This document shows, piece by piece, positions 8,360-17,559 of a DNA stretch of 64,000 bases. The translations under genes and the position numbers were made by a program. The notes below the pieces were generated by a model. It was not told where the DNA came from and did not search any database. It saw only the letters and a list, made by a program, of their open reading frames with translations. The DNA lies in assembly GCF_008180155.1 (NCBI RefSeq), contig NZ_VSZS01000057.1, forward strand, positions 62,001 through 126,000, in the 5' to 3' direction. This stretch comes from Neoaquamicrobium microcysteis (lineage in GTDB: Bacteria; Pseudomonadota; Alphaproteobacteria; Rhizobiales; Rhizobiaceae). Every line of letters begins with the position of its first letter. Position 1 is the first letter of the stretch.

Positions 8360-10042
8360 TCAGAACAACCGGAAGCGGCGAGGTTCTTCCCCCTCCGCCT
8401 CGTCCGGCTCGACGCCGGGGTCGTCGGGCAGGCGGATGGGCTGCTGCTCGGTTTCGTCGGATTCGGGCGGCGGCGCGTCCAGCACGGGTGCCGGTGCAAC
8501 CATCGCGGGACCCACTGCCGCAGCCATGCCGTTGCCTGCCTCGGGTCTGGCAGGCGGCTTGGGAGTTGCTGGGGCGGACGACGCCTCCGCAGGAGCGGGC
8601 GGCACCGCAACCGGCTCGACCACAGCTTCCTCGACAGGCTGCTTCGCTTCAGTCACCACCGCTGGCGGGGCCGGAGCCACGGGTACGGCGACCATCGGCA
8701 GGGAAGCAGCGGGGGCCACTGGCTTGTCCTCGACCGATTCGACGAGCTGGCCCAGCCTTTCGGCAGGCACACGCCACTCGAATGCGTCGAGCCTGCCCGT
8801 CACGGGCGAGATGGGCGCCCAGCGCTCCGCAACGACGCCGTCGGCAACCCAGGCCGGATCGCGTGGCGCGCGCACTGCCTTGCCAAGCCACTGACGCACC
8901 TTGCCCTGGTCACCGGTTTCCGCCTCCTCGATGTCGGCCAGCACCAGCCATGCACCCTCGCGCCCGTCCAGGCGGATCGCTGCCTCCGCCTCGCGCCGCG
9001 CGATGGCGAATTCGCCCGCGTCGAGTGCCGCACGCGCAACCGCCAGTGACGATTCGGCATGGTTCTGCTTGAGCGATTGCAGCTTCCTGGCCCGCTCCAG
9101 TCGATCATGTGTTGAATCCCCCGGCCGCGCATGGATGTAGGCATCCGCCACCTCCGGGTGCGGCTCCTTTTTCCAGATGGCTTCGAGGATCTTCGCGCCC
9201 TTGCGCGTATCTGCGAGCCGGAAAAGCGCCTTCGCGGCCGTGGTTGCTGCGGGGATGAGGTCCGGCGCCAGCCGATTGGCCTCTACGGCGGCGGTCTTCG
9301 CGCCGGTAGGGTCGGCGTCCAGCATCTCCATCGCCTTGGCCGTCAAGAGAACGGCCTTGCGGCGGCTGGCCGCCTCGCGCTCGATCTGGCGGGTAGATTT
9401 TTGCGATTCGACGAGGCGAAGCGCTTCGTCCCACAGTCCCGCTTCCGTTTTCTCCTCCAACGTGGCTTCGGCTGCCCATCCAAGCTGTGGCGCAGCCTCC
9501 GCCGCACGTGCCGCATAATGACGGGCGGCCGTGCGGTCGCCCAGGCGCTCCGCCTCCAGATACAAGCCGCGCAGGCCGAGAAGCCGCATTTCGGGATCGG
9601 CCAACATCGCCTCGAACTTGCCGCGCGCAGCTTCGTGGTCGCCTTCGAGCAGCGACGCCTGTGCATCCAGCAGATGGATCAGCGGCTCCTGATCGGCGCT
9701 GATGAGCTTCATCGCCTCCTTCTTCTTCTTGCGCGCCAGCCCGGCATCGCCGGCGCCGGCGGCAATCATGCCCGTCGACAGCGCCTGATAGCCGCGGTCG
9801 CGTCGCCTGACCCTAAAATAGCGCGAGATCGCGTGGGGGCTGTACCAGATGCTCTTGAGCAGCCACCAGGACAGCATGACCGTCAGCACGATGGCCGACA
9901 CCGCGACGGCCGCAACCATCAGTGACACCTGATACTGGTAGCCCCCGAAAGTAATAACCATGTCGCCGGGACGGTCCGCCAGCCAGGCGAAGCCCAGCCC
10001 CATCAGGAAAACGAGACCGAGGAAGAACAGGATACGCAACAT
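8360..10042 (-). CDS. hemY: HemY-like TPR membrane protein of the heme locus
   Basis: HemY_N-type protein encoded with heme-synthesis genes in many proteobacteria; it is not the protoporphyrinogen oxidase of Gram-positives. The 560-residue product has two N-terminal membrane helices (about 1-20 and 40-62), then the RVRRRDRGYQALSTGMIAAGAGD signature split around residues 75-100. TPR-like helices run to about 440, followed by a Pro/Ala-rich tail. Start ATG 10042 has GAGGAAAG upstream; the ATG at 10075 would add a non-conserved stretch. It follows the mitofilin-like gene by 10 bases, so the two are surely cotranscribed. A role as a heme-pathway scaffold is inferred. Confidence 0.85.
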   Translation of the reverse strand: MLRILFFLGLVFLMGLGFAWLADRPGDMVITFGGYQYQVSLMVAAVAVSAIVLTVMLSWWLLKSIWYSPHAISRYFRVRRRDRGYQALSTGMIAAGAGDAGLARKKKKEAMKLISADQEPLIHLLDAQASLLEGDHEAARGKFEAMLADPEMRLLGLRGLYLEAERLGDRTAARHYAARAAEAAPQLGWAAEATLEEKTEAGLWDEALRLVESQKSTRQIEREAASRRKAVLLTAKAMEMLDADPTGAKTAAVEANRLAPDLIPAATTAAKALFRLADTRKGAKILEAIWKKEPHPEVADAYIHARPGDSTHDRLERARKLQSLKQNHAESSLAVARAALDAGEFAIARREAEAAIRLDGREGAWLVLADIEEAETGDQGKVRQWLGKAVRAPRDPAWVADGVVAERWAPISPVTGRLDAFEWRVPAERLGQLVESVEDKPVAPAASLPMVAVPVAPAPPAVVTEAKQPVEEAVVEPVAVPPAPAEASSAPATPKPPARPEAGNGMAAAVGPAMVAPAPVLDAPPPESDETEQQPIRLPDDPGVEPDEAEGEEPRRFRLF

Positions 10043-10052
10043 CGGACTTTCC

Positions 10053-11471
10053 TCAGGACTTGAGCGCGGCGGCAAGCGCGCTGTCGATCAGCTGGTCTGC
10101 GGAGTGGCGGGCGCGCAGCTTCGCAATGAACGGTTCGCCGGCAGCCTTGGCCGTCTCCGGGAGGCTTTCGTATTCCTCGAGCGCACGTTCGTAATCGCCC
10201 TGTTCAACCGCGGCGTCCAGCCGTGCAACGATCTCCGGCACGCCTTCTCCCTCGACCATGCCGACCGGGCGCACCTGAACCAGACCCATGGCGCTGCCCA
10301 GCAGCCGGTCCATCACCCCGGCGTCCGGATCGACGGGCCGGCCCGCCGCAATCATGGCATTGGCTGCGGCGTCCGATTCCGCGGCGATTTCCGCGCGGGT
10401 CGGCACACCGTCGGCAGCCAGCCGGCGCAGCTCCGCAACCTCCGGCGCATCCGGAGCGAGCGATGCGAATGTATCCAGCTCAGTGGAGAAGGCCGCGCCA
10501 CGATCGATCGCTGCCTTGAGGGCGGAGGCCGCGATGATGACCGCCGTTGCCGGCGTTTCTGCGGCCTCATCCACACGGCCCGTCAGCTCCCCGAGCGACT
10601 GCTCGAGCGCGTCGAGGCGCGTGGCTGCCTGCGTCTGGGCTTCGCGCACGGCAACGACCTCCTTGCGAATCGCCACGACCTGTTCCTCAAACGCTGCATC
10701 GGGCGTCGCCCTTTCGCCAAGGTCGGCGATGCCGGTCTCGAGCGCCGCGATCCGGCCCTCCAATGGCGTCAGGTCGACCGGTGCTGCATCGCCACCGCCA
10801 CTCTCGCCCAGTTGCGCGAGGTCGGCACGAAGCGTCTCAACTTCCGAACTTAGCTGCGAAATCCGCCGTTCGGCCTCTGCGAGTGCGTCGCCGGTCGTCC
10901 CACTCTGCGATCCGGCCGCTTCCAGCGCGCTCAACTGCTCGCGCAACGAAGCGACTTCCGCGTCCAGCGCGTTGATCACTGGTGCTGCATCGTCCCGCGC
11001 GGACTGCGACCCGGGGAGAAGGCCGGAAAAGGACAGACCGCCCACGACTGCGAGCGCGGCCAGCCCGCCGGCCACCGCGCCGGTCAACATTCCCCCACGA
11101 GCAGGCGGCGCAGGCGTAGCGGCAAGCGGCTCGCTGTCGCGGCCGGCGCGCCCGAAGCCATGGGTCGTTTGTGAGTTCCCGGAGCTGGCACTGGCTGCGG
11201 CTTCAGCCTCCGCGGCGGTTTCCTGGCCGTCACCGGACATCTCGGACGCGGGCGCTGCCGGTCTCTCATTGGACGAGGCGGCCTCTTCGGCCATGTCCTG
11301 CTTCACAGAATCAGCGATCGCCGGCTCCGCAGGTGGCACCTTGGCCGTCTTTTCTGCCTCGGCCTGCTGCTCCGCCTCCGCCTTCACGCGCGAAACCTCA
11401 CCGGGCGTCAGGTCTATGGTCACCGGATCCTTCGTGGTCCTGGAGTGGCGGGTGCGCGGCGTCTTGACCAT
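10053..11471 (-). CDS. Mitofilin (Mic60)-family inner-membrane protein
   Basis: A 472-residue protein with the layout of alphaproteobacterial Mic60: a long disordered acidic/Ala-rich N-terminus (1-125), one membrane helix (about 126-155, GAVAGGLAALAVVGGLSFSG), a long coiled coil (about 165-310, e.g. LDALEQSLGELTGRV), and a C-terminal helical domain (about 320-472). Homologues are the bacterial relatives of mitochondrial Mic60, which shape cristae and intracytoplasmic membranes, and are known to sit beside heme genes. Here it lies between hemD and hemY. Identification rests on architecture and position rather than a clear motif. Confidence 0.75.
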   Translation of the reverse strand: MVKTPRTRHSRTTKDPVTIDLTPGEVSRVKAEAEQQAEAEKTAKVPPAEPAIADSVKQDMAEEAASSNERPAAPASEMSGDGQETAAEAEAAASASSGNSQTTHGFGRAGRDSEPLAATPAPPARGGMLTGAVAGGLAALAVVGGLSFSGLLPGSQSARDDAAPVINALDAEVASLREQLSALEAAGSQSGTTGDALAEAERRISQLSSEVETLRADLAQLGESGGGDAAPVDLTPLEGRIAALETGIADLGERATPDAAFEEQVVAIRKEVVAVREAQTQAATRLDALEQSLGELTGRVDEAAETPATAVIIAASALKAAIDRGAAFSTELDTFASLAPDAPEVAELRRLAADGVPTRAEIAAESDAAANAMIAAGRPVDPDAGVMDRLLGSAMGLVQVRPVGMVEGEGVPEIVARLDAAVEQGDYERALEEYESLPETAKAAGEPFIAKLRARHSADQLIDSALAAALKS

Positions 11472-11557
11472 TCCGGCTTTTCCTTCGGCGGCTACTTGGG
11501 GATGAGCACCCCATGATCTAGAGACATCATTGATCGCTGAAAAGGGTAGGATTGCGA

Positions 11558-12292
11558 TCAGGCCGGACGGTGCGACGAAAGCAGCAGCAATACCGCCTCC
11601 TCGGTCGGCTGTTGGCTGACACTAACCCGCCGCAGTCCAGACGCGTTCAGTGGCGCGGCAGCTTTCTCCGAAATGCAGAAATAGCTCGTTTTATCAAAGA
11701 GCTGGCTTGCGGCGGCCTGCCGCAGGAGAGTGGCCAGCAACTCTGCGCCTCGGGTCGAAAACACGGGCGCGCCCCAGACCGGCTGGTTTCCCAACGCCTC
11801 AAGAACAAAGTCAGTCGGGTAACTGACTTCTTCTGCTGCGTAGATTTCCAGCACGTCTATCTGGTGCCCTTTTGCAGCAAGCGCTTCAGCAAAGCCTTCC
11901 GTTCGATCCACCCCGGCAAGATGAAGGATGCGGGCACGATGCGCAGTTGTCGAACCGATCGCTTCCACAAGATCGGCGGCAGTCCCGGCCCCCTCATGGA
12001 CCGTCGAAAAACCCGCATCCCGTGCTGCCGCCGCTGTAGCACTCCCGACGGCGAAGACCGGCTTGTCGAGCAACCCGGCCAGAAGCCCCGCCGGCGCATG
12101 ACGGATGGCGTTGCCACTGGTCACCGCCACTGCATCGACGGTTGCGGGATCAGGCAGTTTCTCCGGTCTTGTCGCGACAATCCGCGTCAGCGGCAACACG
12201 ATTGGGGAAAACCCCATCCTCGTCAGCCGCGCGGCTGTTTCGCTCGCGCCGGGCTCGGGCCGGGTGACAAGGACGCGCTTGCTCACGACCAT
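11558..12292 (-). CDS. hemD: Uroporphyrinogen-III synthase
   Basis: Closes and inverts ring D of hydroxymethylbilane to give uroporphyrinogen III, in the cytoplasm. The 244-residue product has the divergent HemD fold: an opening [19 protein letters not shown], a middle [14 protein letters not shown], the hinge segment [19 protein letters not shown], and a late [13 protein letters not shown]. Family members are weakly conserved, but position after hemC settles it. The start overlaps the end of hemC by 10 bases. A gap of 86 bases separates it from the mitofilin-like gene. Confidence 0.9.
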   Translation of the reverse strand: MVVSKRVLVTRPEPGASETAARLTRMGFSPIVLPLTRIVATRPEKLPDPATVDAVAVTSGNAIRHAPAGLLAGLLDKPVFAVGSATAAAARDAGFSTVHEGAGTAADLVEAIGSTTAHRARILHLAGVDRTEGFAEALAAKGHQIDVLEIYAAEEVSYPTDFVLEALGNQPVWGAPVFSTRGAELLATLLRQAAASQLFDKTSYFCISEKAAAPLNASGLRRVSVSQQPTEEAVLLLLSSHRPA

Positions 12293-13212
12293 CCTTCGAA
12301 GAAGCGCGCTCCCGCCTTTTCGCGGATGCGCTCACCCGCGTCGGTCCCGAGCGGTGCCGCCTCCGCAGCGCGCCCTTCTGCGGCAACTTCGTGCACGGCC
12401 TGCCCGTCGGGCGACAGGATCATGCCGGCAAAGGCAAGCCTCTCGCCGTCGATCTGGGCATAGCCGGCGATCGGCGTACGGCACGACCCGTCGAGGGCCG
12501 CCAGAAACGCGCGCTCGCACGAAAGAGCCTGCGCGGTGGCCACGTGCCCGATCGGTTCCAGCATCGTCTTGACCTTTTCGTCGCCGATGCGACTCTCGAT
12601 GCAGATGGCGCCCTGCCCAGGCGCGGGCGGAAAACGCTCTAGCGGCAGTAGCTCGGTGATGACGTCCGCCATGCCCAGCCGCCTCAGGCCGGCATTGGCG
12701 AGCAGCGTGCCGGCCACCTGTCCCTCGTACAGCTTGCGCAGACGCGTCTGCACATTGCCGCGGAACATCACCACCTCGATGTCCGGCCGAAGCCTTCTGA
12801 TAAGCGCCTGCCGACGCAGCGACGACGAACCCACCACCGCGCGTTGCGGCAAATCCTCGAGCCTTGCCGCCGCCCTACCGATGAATGCATCGCGCACGTC
12901 CTCGCGCTCGAGAAAGGCGGAAAGTTCCAGCCCGGCAGGTAGCGCCGTCGGCATGTCCTTGGACGAGTGTACGGCGATGTCGATGCGCCGGTCGAGCAGC
13001 GCCTCCTCGATCTCTTTGGTGAACAGCCCCTTGCCGCCAGCCTCCGAGAGCGGCCTGTCCTGTATCCGGTCGCCGCTGGTGGAGATGACGACGATCTCGA
13101 AAGCCGCTTCGGGCAGCCCGTGTGCCGCCATCAGCCGCGCCCGGGTCTCGTGCGCCTGTGCCAGCGCCAACGCGCTGCCGCGCGTACCGATCTTCAAGAC
13201 ATCCATTTGCAT
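12283..13212 (-). CDS. hemC: Hydroxymethylbilane synthase (porphobilinogen deaminase)
   Basis: Polymerises four porphobilinogens into hydroxymethylbilane. Diagnostic segments are [15 protein letters not shown] near the N-terminus, the substrate-binding [49 protein letters not shown], and [10 protein letters not shown]. The dipyrromethane cofactor cysteine is in [20 protein letters not shown]. The length of 309 is normal. Start is ATG 13212 (MQMDVLKIG) or ATG 13206; the in-frame reading continues far upstream with non-conserved Arg-rich sequence that overlaps tsaD and is not used. First gene of the leftward heme operon, divergent from tsaD. Confidence 0.95.
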   Translation of the reverse strand: MQMDVLKIGTRGSALALAQAHETRARLMAAHGLPEAAFEIVVISTSGDRIQDRPLSEAGGKGLFTKEIEEALLDRRIDIAVHSSKDMPTALPAGLELSAFLEREDVRDAFIGRAAARLEDLPQRAVVGSSSLRRQALIRRLRPDIEVVMFRGNVQTRLRKLYEGQVAGTLLANAGLRRLGMADVITELLPLERFPPAPGQGAICIESRIGDEKVKTMLEPIGHVATAQALSCERAFLAALDGSCRTPIAGYAQIDGERLAFAGMILSPDGQAVHEVAAEGRAAEAAPLGTDAGERIREKAGARFFEGWS

Positions 13213-13232
13213 GCGCCGCTTCGTCCGTGATA

Positions 13233-13267
13233 GTGCCGGCCAACTCCTAGCTAGGAATGACCGGCAC
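13233..13267. promoter_or_regulatory. Nested palindrome in the hemC/tsaD divergent region
   Basis: An inner perfect palindrome TCCTAGCTAGGA (13245-13256) is enclosed by GTGCCGG (13233-13239) and CCGGCAC (13261-13267). It covers the first possible tsaD start codon (13257). This may be an operator for both genes or a leader hairpin of tsaD. Its role is inferred. Confidence 0.35.
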
Positions 13268-14360
13268 AGCAATGATGCGAATTCTCGGCATCGAGACCAG
13301 TTGCGACGAGACGGCGGCCTCGGTGGTCGCGCTCGACGATGCCGGCACGCCGCAAATCCTGTCCAACGTCGTCTACAGCCAGATCGACGACCATGCAGCC
13401 TTCGGCGGCGTGGTGCCCGAGATCGCCGCGCGCGCCCATGTGGAGGCGCTGGACGGGATCGTGGCAACCGCGCTTGCGGAGGCGGGTACGGTCCTGGGCG
13501 ACATCGACGGGGTGGCCGCCACCGCCGGGCCGGGCCTGATCGGCGGGCTGATCGTCGGCCTCATGACGGCGAAGGCCGTCGCTGCAGCGGCCGGCAAACC
13601 GCTCATCCCCGTCAATCATCTGGAAGGCCACGCGCTGACGGCGCGGCTGACCGACGGCCTCGAGTTTCCTTATCTGCTGCTGCTCGTGTCGGGCGGCCAC
13701 ACCCAGATCATCCTGGTGCGCGGGGTTGGCGACTACGAGCGCTGGGCCTCTACCATCGACGATGCGCTGGGCGAAGCCTTCGACAAGACGGCCAAGCTTC
13801 TGGGCTTGCCCTATCCCGGCGGGCCGAACGTCGAGAAGCAGGCTCTGGCAGGCGACCCGTCCCGCTTCGCCTTTCCTCGTCCGCTTCGGGGCGAAGCCCG
13901 TCTCGACTTTTCCTTTTCCGGGCTCAAGACCGCGGTCCGGCAGGCGGCAACAGCCATCGCGCCGCTGTCTCGACAAGATGTCTGCGACATCTGCGCCGCC
14001 TTCCAGCTCGCCGTCACAGAAACGCTGGTCGAGCGTGTCGGCCGCAGCCTTGCGCGCTTTCGCGGGGAGTTCCCGACGATTGGCGAACCCGCACTGGTCG
14101 TGGCCGGCGGGGTGGCCGCCAACAAGGCCATCCGCACAGCACTCGAGGAACTTTGCGCCGGCCGGTCGATGCGGCTTGTCGCGCCGCCGCTGGCGCTGTG
14201 CACCGACAACGCCGCCATGATCGCCTGGGCGGGCATCGAGCGCATCCGCGCGAGGATGACTGCGACTGACGCCATGACGTTCACGCCGCGCTCGCGCTGG
14301 CCGCTGGATGAGGACGCCGCGCCCCTGATCGGCTCGGGCAAGCGAGGGGCCAAGGCATGA
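13257..14360 (+). CDS. tsaD: tRNA N6-adenosine threonylcarbamoyltransferase
   Basis: Transfers threonylcarbamoyl to A37 of ANN-reading tRNAs, with TsaB and TsaE. The sequence shows [16 protein letters not shown], the metal-binding region [14 protein letters not shown] and [43 protein letters not shown], and [12 protein letters not shown]. The length of 367 is a little long; ATG 13272 or 13275 (MRILGIETS) would give the commoner N-terminus, and ATG 13257 lies inside a palindrome. The last four bases overlap the gpsA start (ATGA), so the two are translationally coupled. This order, tsaD-gpsA-yciI-EVE, is common in Hyphomicrobiales. Confidence 0.95.
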   Translation: MTGTAMMRILGIETSCDETAASVVALDDAGTPQILSNVVYSQIDDHAAFGGVVPEIAARAHVEALDGIVATALAEAGTVLGDIDGVAATAGPGLIGGLIVGLMTAKAVAAAAGKPLIPVNHLEGHALTARLTDGLEFPYLLLLVSGGHTQIILVRGVGDYERWASTIDDALGEAFDKTAKLLGLPYPGGPNVEKQALAGDPSRFAFPRPLRGEARLDFSFSGLKTAVRQAATAIAPLSRQDVCDICAAFQLAVTETLVERVGRSLARFRGEFPTIGEPALVVAGGVAANKAIRTALEELCAGRSMRLVAPPLALCTDNAAMIAWAGIERIRARMTATDAMTFTPRSRWPLDEDAAPLIGSGKRGAKA

Positions 14361-15358
14361 CCAATGGGGGCATGAACGCAGAAGGCCGTATCGCGGTTCT
14401 GGGCGGAGGCGCGTGGGGCACCGCCCTTGCCGTCACCATGTTGCGGGCCGGGCACGATTGCCGCCTGTGGGCGCGCGATGCCGACACCGTCGCCGCGGTC
14501 AATGAAACGCATGAGAACCCCCGCTACCTGCCGGGCATTGGGCTCGACAAGCGCCTCGCCGCCACGGCCGACATCGGCATGGCGCTGGACGGAGCACACT
14601 GCGTCCTCGCCGTCGTCCCGGCACAGGCGATGCGCGGGCTGCTCGAAGACCTTGCGGGCCGCATTCGCGCCGGCACCCCGCTGGTGCTCTGCGCCAAGGG
14701 CATAGAACGTGGCACCGGCAAGCTCCTCTCCGAGATCGCCGTGGAACTCCTGCCGCATACGCCCGTCGCCGCACTGTCCGGCCCGAGCTTTGCAACCGAT
14801 GTGGCGCGCGGCCTGCCGACGGCCGTGACCGTCGCGGCGCACGACGAAGTGCGAGCGTCGGATTTGGCTGCGTTGCTGTCGTCTCCCACCTTCCGCTGTT
14901 ACTCCACCAGCGACCTGATCGGCGTCGAGGTCGGCGGCGCGCTGAAGAACGTTCTGGCGATCGCCGCCGGCGCGACGGCGGGCGCGGGCCTCGGCGCCAG
15001 CGCGCAGGCGGCGATGGTGACGCGCGGCTTCGTGGAACTTCGCCGAGTGGGCGCGGCCTTCGGCGCCGAGCCCGAGACGCTGATGGGCCTGTCGGGGCTT
15101 GGCGACCTCATCTTGACATGTGGATCGTCGCAGTCGCGCAACTTCTCCTACGGCGTGGCGCTGGGACGCGGCGAAAGCCTGGAGGGGCGGCCTCTGGCCG
15201 AAGGCGCGTCGACGGCCGGTATCGCCGCCAGCATCGCTCGCGAAAAGGGCTTGCAGGCTCCGATCATTGAGGCAGTCGACCGCCTCCTCAGGGGCGAGGT
15301 GACGATTGCACAGGCCGTGGCCGCCCTGATGGGGCGGCCGCTGAAGAGCGAAAGATAG
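14357..15358 (+). CDS. gpsA: Glycerol-3-phosphate dehydrogenase [NAD(P)+]
   Basis: Reduces dihydroxyacetone phosphate to sn-glycerol-3-phosphate for phospholipid synthesis. The dinucleotide fold is at residues 12-25 ([13 protein letters not shown]). Family motifs follow: [51 protein letters not shown], the catalytic lysine in [27 protein letters not shown] and SRNFSYG. The length of 333 is standard. Starts within the tsaD stop codon. Confidence 0.96.
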   Translation: MTNGGMNAEGRIAVLGGGAWGTALAVTMLRAGHDCRLWARDADTVAAVNETHENPRYLPGIGLDKRLAATADIGMALDGAHCVLAVVPAQAMRGLLEDLAGRIRAGTPLVLCAKGIERGTGKLLSEIAVELLPHTPVAALSGPSFATDVARGLPTAVTVAAHDEVRASDLAALLSSPTFRCYSTSDLIGVEVGGALKNVLAIAAGATAGAGLGASAQAAMVTRGFVELRRVGAAFGAEPETLMGLSGLGDLILTCGSSQSRNFSYGVALGRGESLEGRPLAEGASTAGIAASIAREKGLQAPIIEAVDRLLRGEVTIAQAVAALMGRPLKSER

Positions 15359-15380
15359 AGCAAGGCAACGGAGACGACCG

Positions 15381-15677
15381 ATGATCTTCACCCTCATCTG
15401 CAAGGACAAGCCGGGGCAGCTGGATGTCCGGCTGGCGAACCGCCCGGCCCATGTCGACTACCTGATGGCGCTGGACAAGGCGGGCAAGCTCAAATTCGCC
15501 GGCCCCTTCCTTGGTGAGGACGGCAAGCCGATCGGCAGCCTCGTGGCGGTGGAGGCGGAAGACCGGGCCGGTGCCGAGCAGATGGCCGGCGGCGACCCCT
15601 ATTCCAAGGCGGGCCTTTTCGAAAGCGTCGAGATCCTGCCGTGGAACTGGGTGTTCAAGGCGCCGGAGACGAAGTGA
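15381..15677 (+). CDS. YciI family protein
   Basis: A 98-residue YCII-domain protein. It has the conserved His and Asp pair of the family (RPAHVDYLMALDKAGKL, GPFLGEDGKPIGSL, and ...GGDPYSKAGLFESVEI). The fold is ferredoxin-like, related to muconolactone isomerase. Some members act on small cyclic substrates but the cellular role of this group is not established. It sits 22 bases after gpsA, and its stop codon overlaps the start of the EVE gene by one base. Confidence 0.88.
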   Translation: MIFTLICKDKPGQLDVRLANRPAHVDYLMALDKAGKLKFAGPFLGEDGKPIGSLVAVEAEDRAGAEQMAGGDPYSKAGLFESVEILPWNWVFKAPETK

Positions 15678-16102
15678 TGGCATACTGGCTGTTCAAGTCG
15701 GAGCCCGACACCTGGTCCTGGGACCAGCAGAAGGCGAAGGGCATGGCCGGCGAGGAGTGGACCGGCGTGCGCAACTACCAGGCGCGCAACAACATGCGAG
15801 AGATGCAGCTCCGCGACCTCGGCTTCTTCTACCACTCCAACGAGGGGCTTGAGGTCGTTGGCATCGTGGAAGTGTGCAGGCTCGCCCATCCCGACTCGTC
15901 CACCGACGACCCGCGCTGGGAATGCGTCGACATACGCGCCGTGCGCGATATGCCCAACCCGGTCACACTCAAGGACGTCAAGGCCAACCCGAAGCTGGCC
16001 GACATGTCGCTGGTCACGTCGATGCGGCTGTCGGTCCAGCCGGTCAGGCCCGACGAATGGGAAGAGGTCTGCCGCATGGGAGGCCTCGTCCCAGCGCCGT
16101 GA
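15677..16102 (+). CDS. EVE domain-containing protein (Thy28-like)
   Basis: A 141-residue single-domain EVE protein, in the PUA-like superfamily that binds modified bases in DNA or RNA. Signatures are the opening AYWLFKSEPDTWSWDQQ, EWTGVRNYQARNNMREM, FFYHSN, and the late MSLVTSMRLSVQPVRPDEW. The start at ATG 15677 shares a base with the preceding stop, which fixes it over upstream in-frame codons. The following methyltransferase starts in its stop codon. The target base in bacteria is unknown. Confidence 0.92.
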   Translation: MAYWLFKSEPDTWSWDQQKAKGMAGEEWTGVRNYQARNNMREMQLRDLGFFYHSNEGLEVVGIVEVCRLAHPDSSTDDPRWECVDIRAVRDMPNPVTLKDVKANPKLADMSLVTSMRLSVQPVRPDEWEEVCRMGGLVPAP

Positions 16103-16803
16103 GCCGAAAGCTCCCCCCAGAAAAAGCGGAAGCCTTCATCCGCGCCAACACCGAGCCAATGGCCCCGCCGCATGTGCCGGAAATCACCCTGCATCTGGCA
16201 GACGAGGCCCACGCTCTGTGGCAGCGCACGGAGGAGGAACTTGAGGCCATCGGCCTCCAGCCGCCGTTCTGGGCCTTCGCCTGGGCAGGCGGACAGGGTT
16301 TGGCGAGATTTGTTCTCGACCATCCCGCCATCGTACGCGGCAAGCGCGTGCTCGATTTCGCCAGTGGCTCGGGGTTGGTCGCCATCGCGGCCGCGAAGTC
16401 GGGAGCAGCAGGTGTTCTGGCAGCCGACATCGATGATTTTTGCGCCGGGGCCATAAAGCTCAACGCCGCCGCCAACAACGTGCACATCGACTTCACCTCT
16501 GCCGATCTCGTCGGAATGGATGGCGACTGGGACGTGATCCTCGCCGGCGACGTGTTCTACGACAGGGCTTTCGCAGATCGCCTGCTCCCGTGGTTCGCCG
16601 CCCTGCGCGCAAGCGGCAGGACGGTGCTTGTCGGCGATCCCGGCCGCGCCTACCTGCCGAAAACCGGCATCGAAGCACTTGCCACCTATCAGGTCCCCGT
16701 CACCCGCGCGCTGGAAGACGCCGAAGTCAAGAAGACCACGGTCTGGCGCCTAAAGCATGTTGCAGGCGGATGGAATCAACCGGCGTCGCATACATGCGGC
16801 TAA
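16099..16803 (+). CDS. Class I SAM methyltransferase, NNT1/EFM7-ETFbeta-KMT family
   Basis: A 234-residue seven-beta-strand methyltransferase. The SAM-binding motif I is VLDFASGSGLVAIAAAKSGA, followed by the acidic motif II (VLAADIDDFC) and the post-II DVILAGDVFYD. The C-terminal GRTVLVGDPGRAYLPKTGIE is typical of the COG3897 group, whose Agrobacterium and human (METTL20) members trimethylate lysines of electron transfer flavoprotein beta. The GTG at 16099 overlaps the EVE stop (GTGA), an unusual but well-supported start. A lysine methyltransferase role is inferred from family. Confidence 0.8.
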   Translation: MSRKLPPEKAEAFIRANTEPMAPPHVPEITLHLADEAHALWQRTEEELEAIGLQPPFWAFAWAGGQGLARFVLDHPAIVRGKRVLDFASGSGLVAIAAAKSGAAGVLAADIDDFCAGAIKLNAAANNVHIDFTSADLVGMDGDWDVILAGDVFYDRAFADRLLPWFAALRASGRTVLVGDPGRAYLPKTGIEALATYQVPVTRALEDAEVKKTTVWRLKHVAGGWNQPASHTCG

Positions 16804-16820
16804 ATCAATAAGTTTGACCC

Positions 16821-16859
16821 TGATGTCCTCCGAAAACCGGTTCCCACTTTTCGGCATCA
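16821..16859. repeat. Palindromic intergenic element of the Rhizobiales type
   Basis: An imperfect palindrome in the 60-base gap between two convergent genes: outer TGATG/CATCA and inner CCGAAAA (16830-16836)/TTTTCGG (16848-16854) around CCGGTTCCCAC. I recognise this as a dispersed element common between genes in Mesorhizobium-like genomes. It could fold as a bidirectional 3'-end hairpin here. Only one copy is seen in this window. Confidence 0.65.
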
Positions 16860-16863
16860 CGGT

Positions 16864-17559
16864 CTAGCGTAATACGGTCAGCACCGTCTTCTTCGACAGA
16901 TGCGGCAACAGCCGCTTCATGACATGAGGTGCGACGGCCACGCACCCTTCCGTGGGCTGGAAGCCCGGCTTGGCAATGTGAAAGAAGATGGCGCTGCCCA
17001 TGCCGCGCCGGCGCGGCCTGATGTTGTAGTCCAGCACGACGCAGCAATCGTAGAGTCGGTCGCCGCGCGTCATCGCCTCGCTGCTTGCCGGATAGGGGAG
17101 TGCGACGGGACGGTTGTAGTTGCGGTCGCCCGGCGCGTCACACCACCCGTCACGCGCCTTGATCTGGCGCAGCGGCAGCGCGGACCGGGTCGTCGCCAGT
17201 CGCCCGTGACGGAACCAGCCGTAGAGCATCGGCATCGAGGCGAGCGGCGTACCACCATCGCCTTCACGCTTGATCGCGCGGATGCCGCCGCGCCCAAGCG
17301 CGCATGGAAACACCGCGCCGCCCCATGAAAGCAGCCCCTGCGTCGGCTTTCCCGGCCGCGCGCGCACGACGATGTTACGGGGTTTCGTCAGGCTGCGAAC
17401 CGCCGCCTCATTGCGCTCACGAAATTTGGAGTATGATGGCACTGTGGAACAAATCGCCGTGATATTCTTTTTCGGGCCATATGCTTCCGCATAAACCGAA
17501 GCGCGGTCAACCGCCGGCTCCAGCAACGGATACAACATGACGTCTCGCACCATCCTCAT
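16864..17559 (-). CDS. L,D-transpeptidase catalytic-domain protein (YkuD, COG3786)
   Basis: A periplasmic-type enzyme fold that cross-links or anchors peptidoglycan through meso-diaminopimelate. The YkuD core spans about residue 60 to the end: VVRARPGKPTQGLLSWGG, FPCALGRGGI, then the active site GSAIFFHIAKP and PTEGCVAVAP, with catalytic His and Cys. I see no clear signal peptide. The start is uncertain: ATG 17559 would overlap the divergent regulator gene, so ATG 17538 or GTG 17442 may be used. Convergent to the methyltransferase and divergent from an envelope-stress regulator, which suggests joint regulation. Confidence 0.82.
   Translation of the reverse strand: MRMVRDVMLYPLLEPAVDRASVYAEAYGPKKNITAICSTVPSYSKFRERNEAAVRSLTKPRNIVVRARPGKPTQGLLSWGGAVFPCALGRGGIRAIKREGDGGTPLASMPMLYGWFRHGRLATTRSALPLRQIKARDGWCDAPGDRNYNRPVALPYPASSEAMTRGDRLYDCCVVLDYNIRPRRRGMGSAIFFHIAKPGFQPTEGCVAVAPHVMKRLLPHLSKKTVLTVLR

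Noticed and set aside
13811-15409. A 532-codon minus-strand frame across tsaD and gpsA
   Set aside because: Both plus-strand genes are unambiguous and coupled by ATGA; the reverse frame has no domain.
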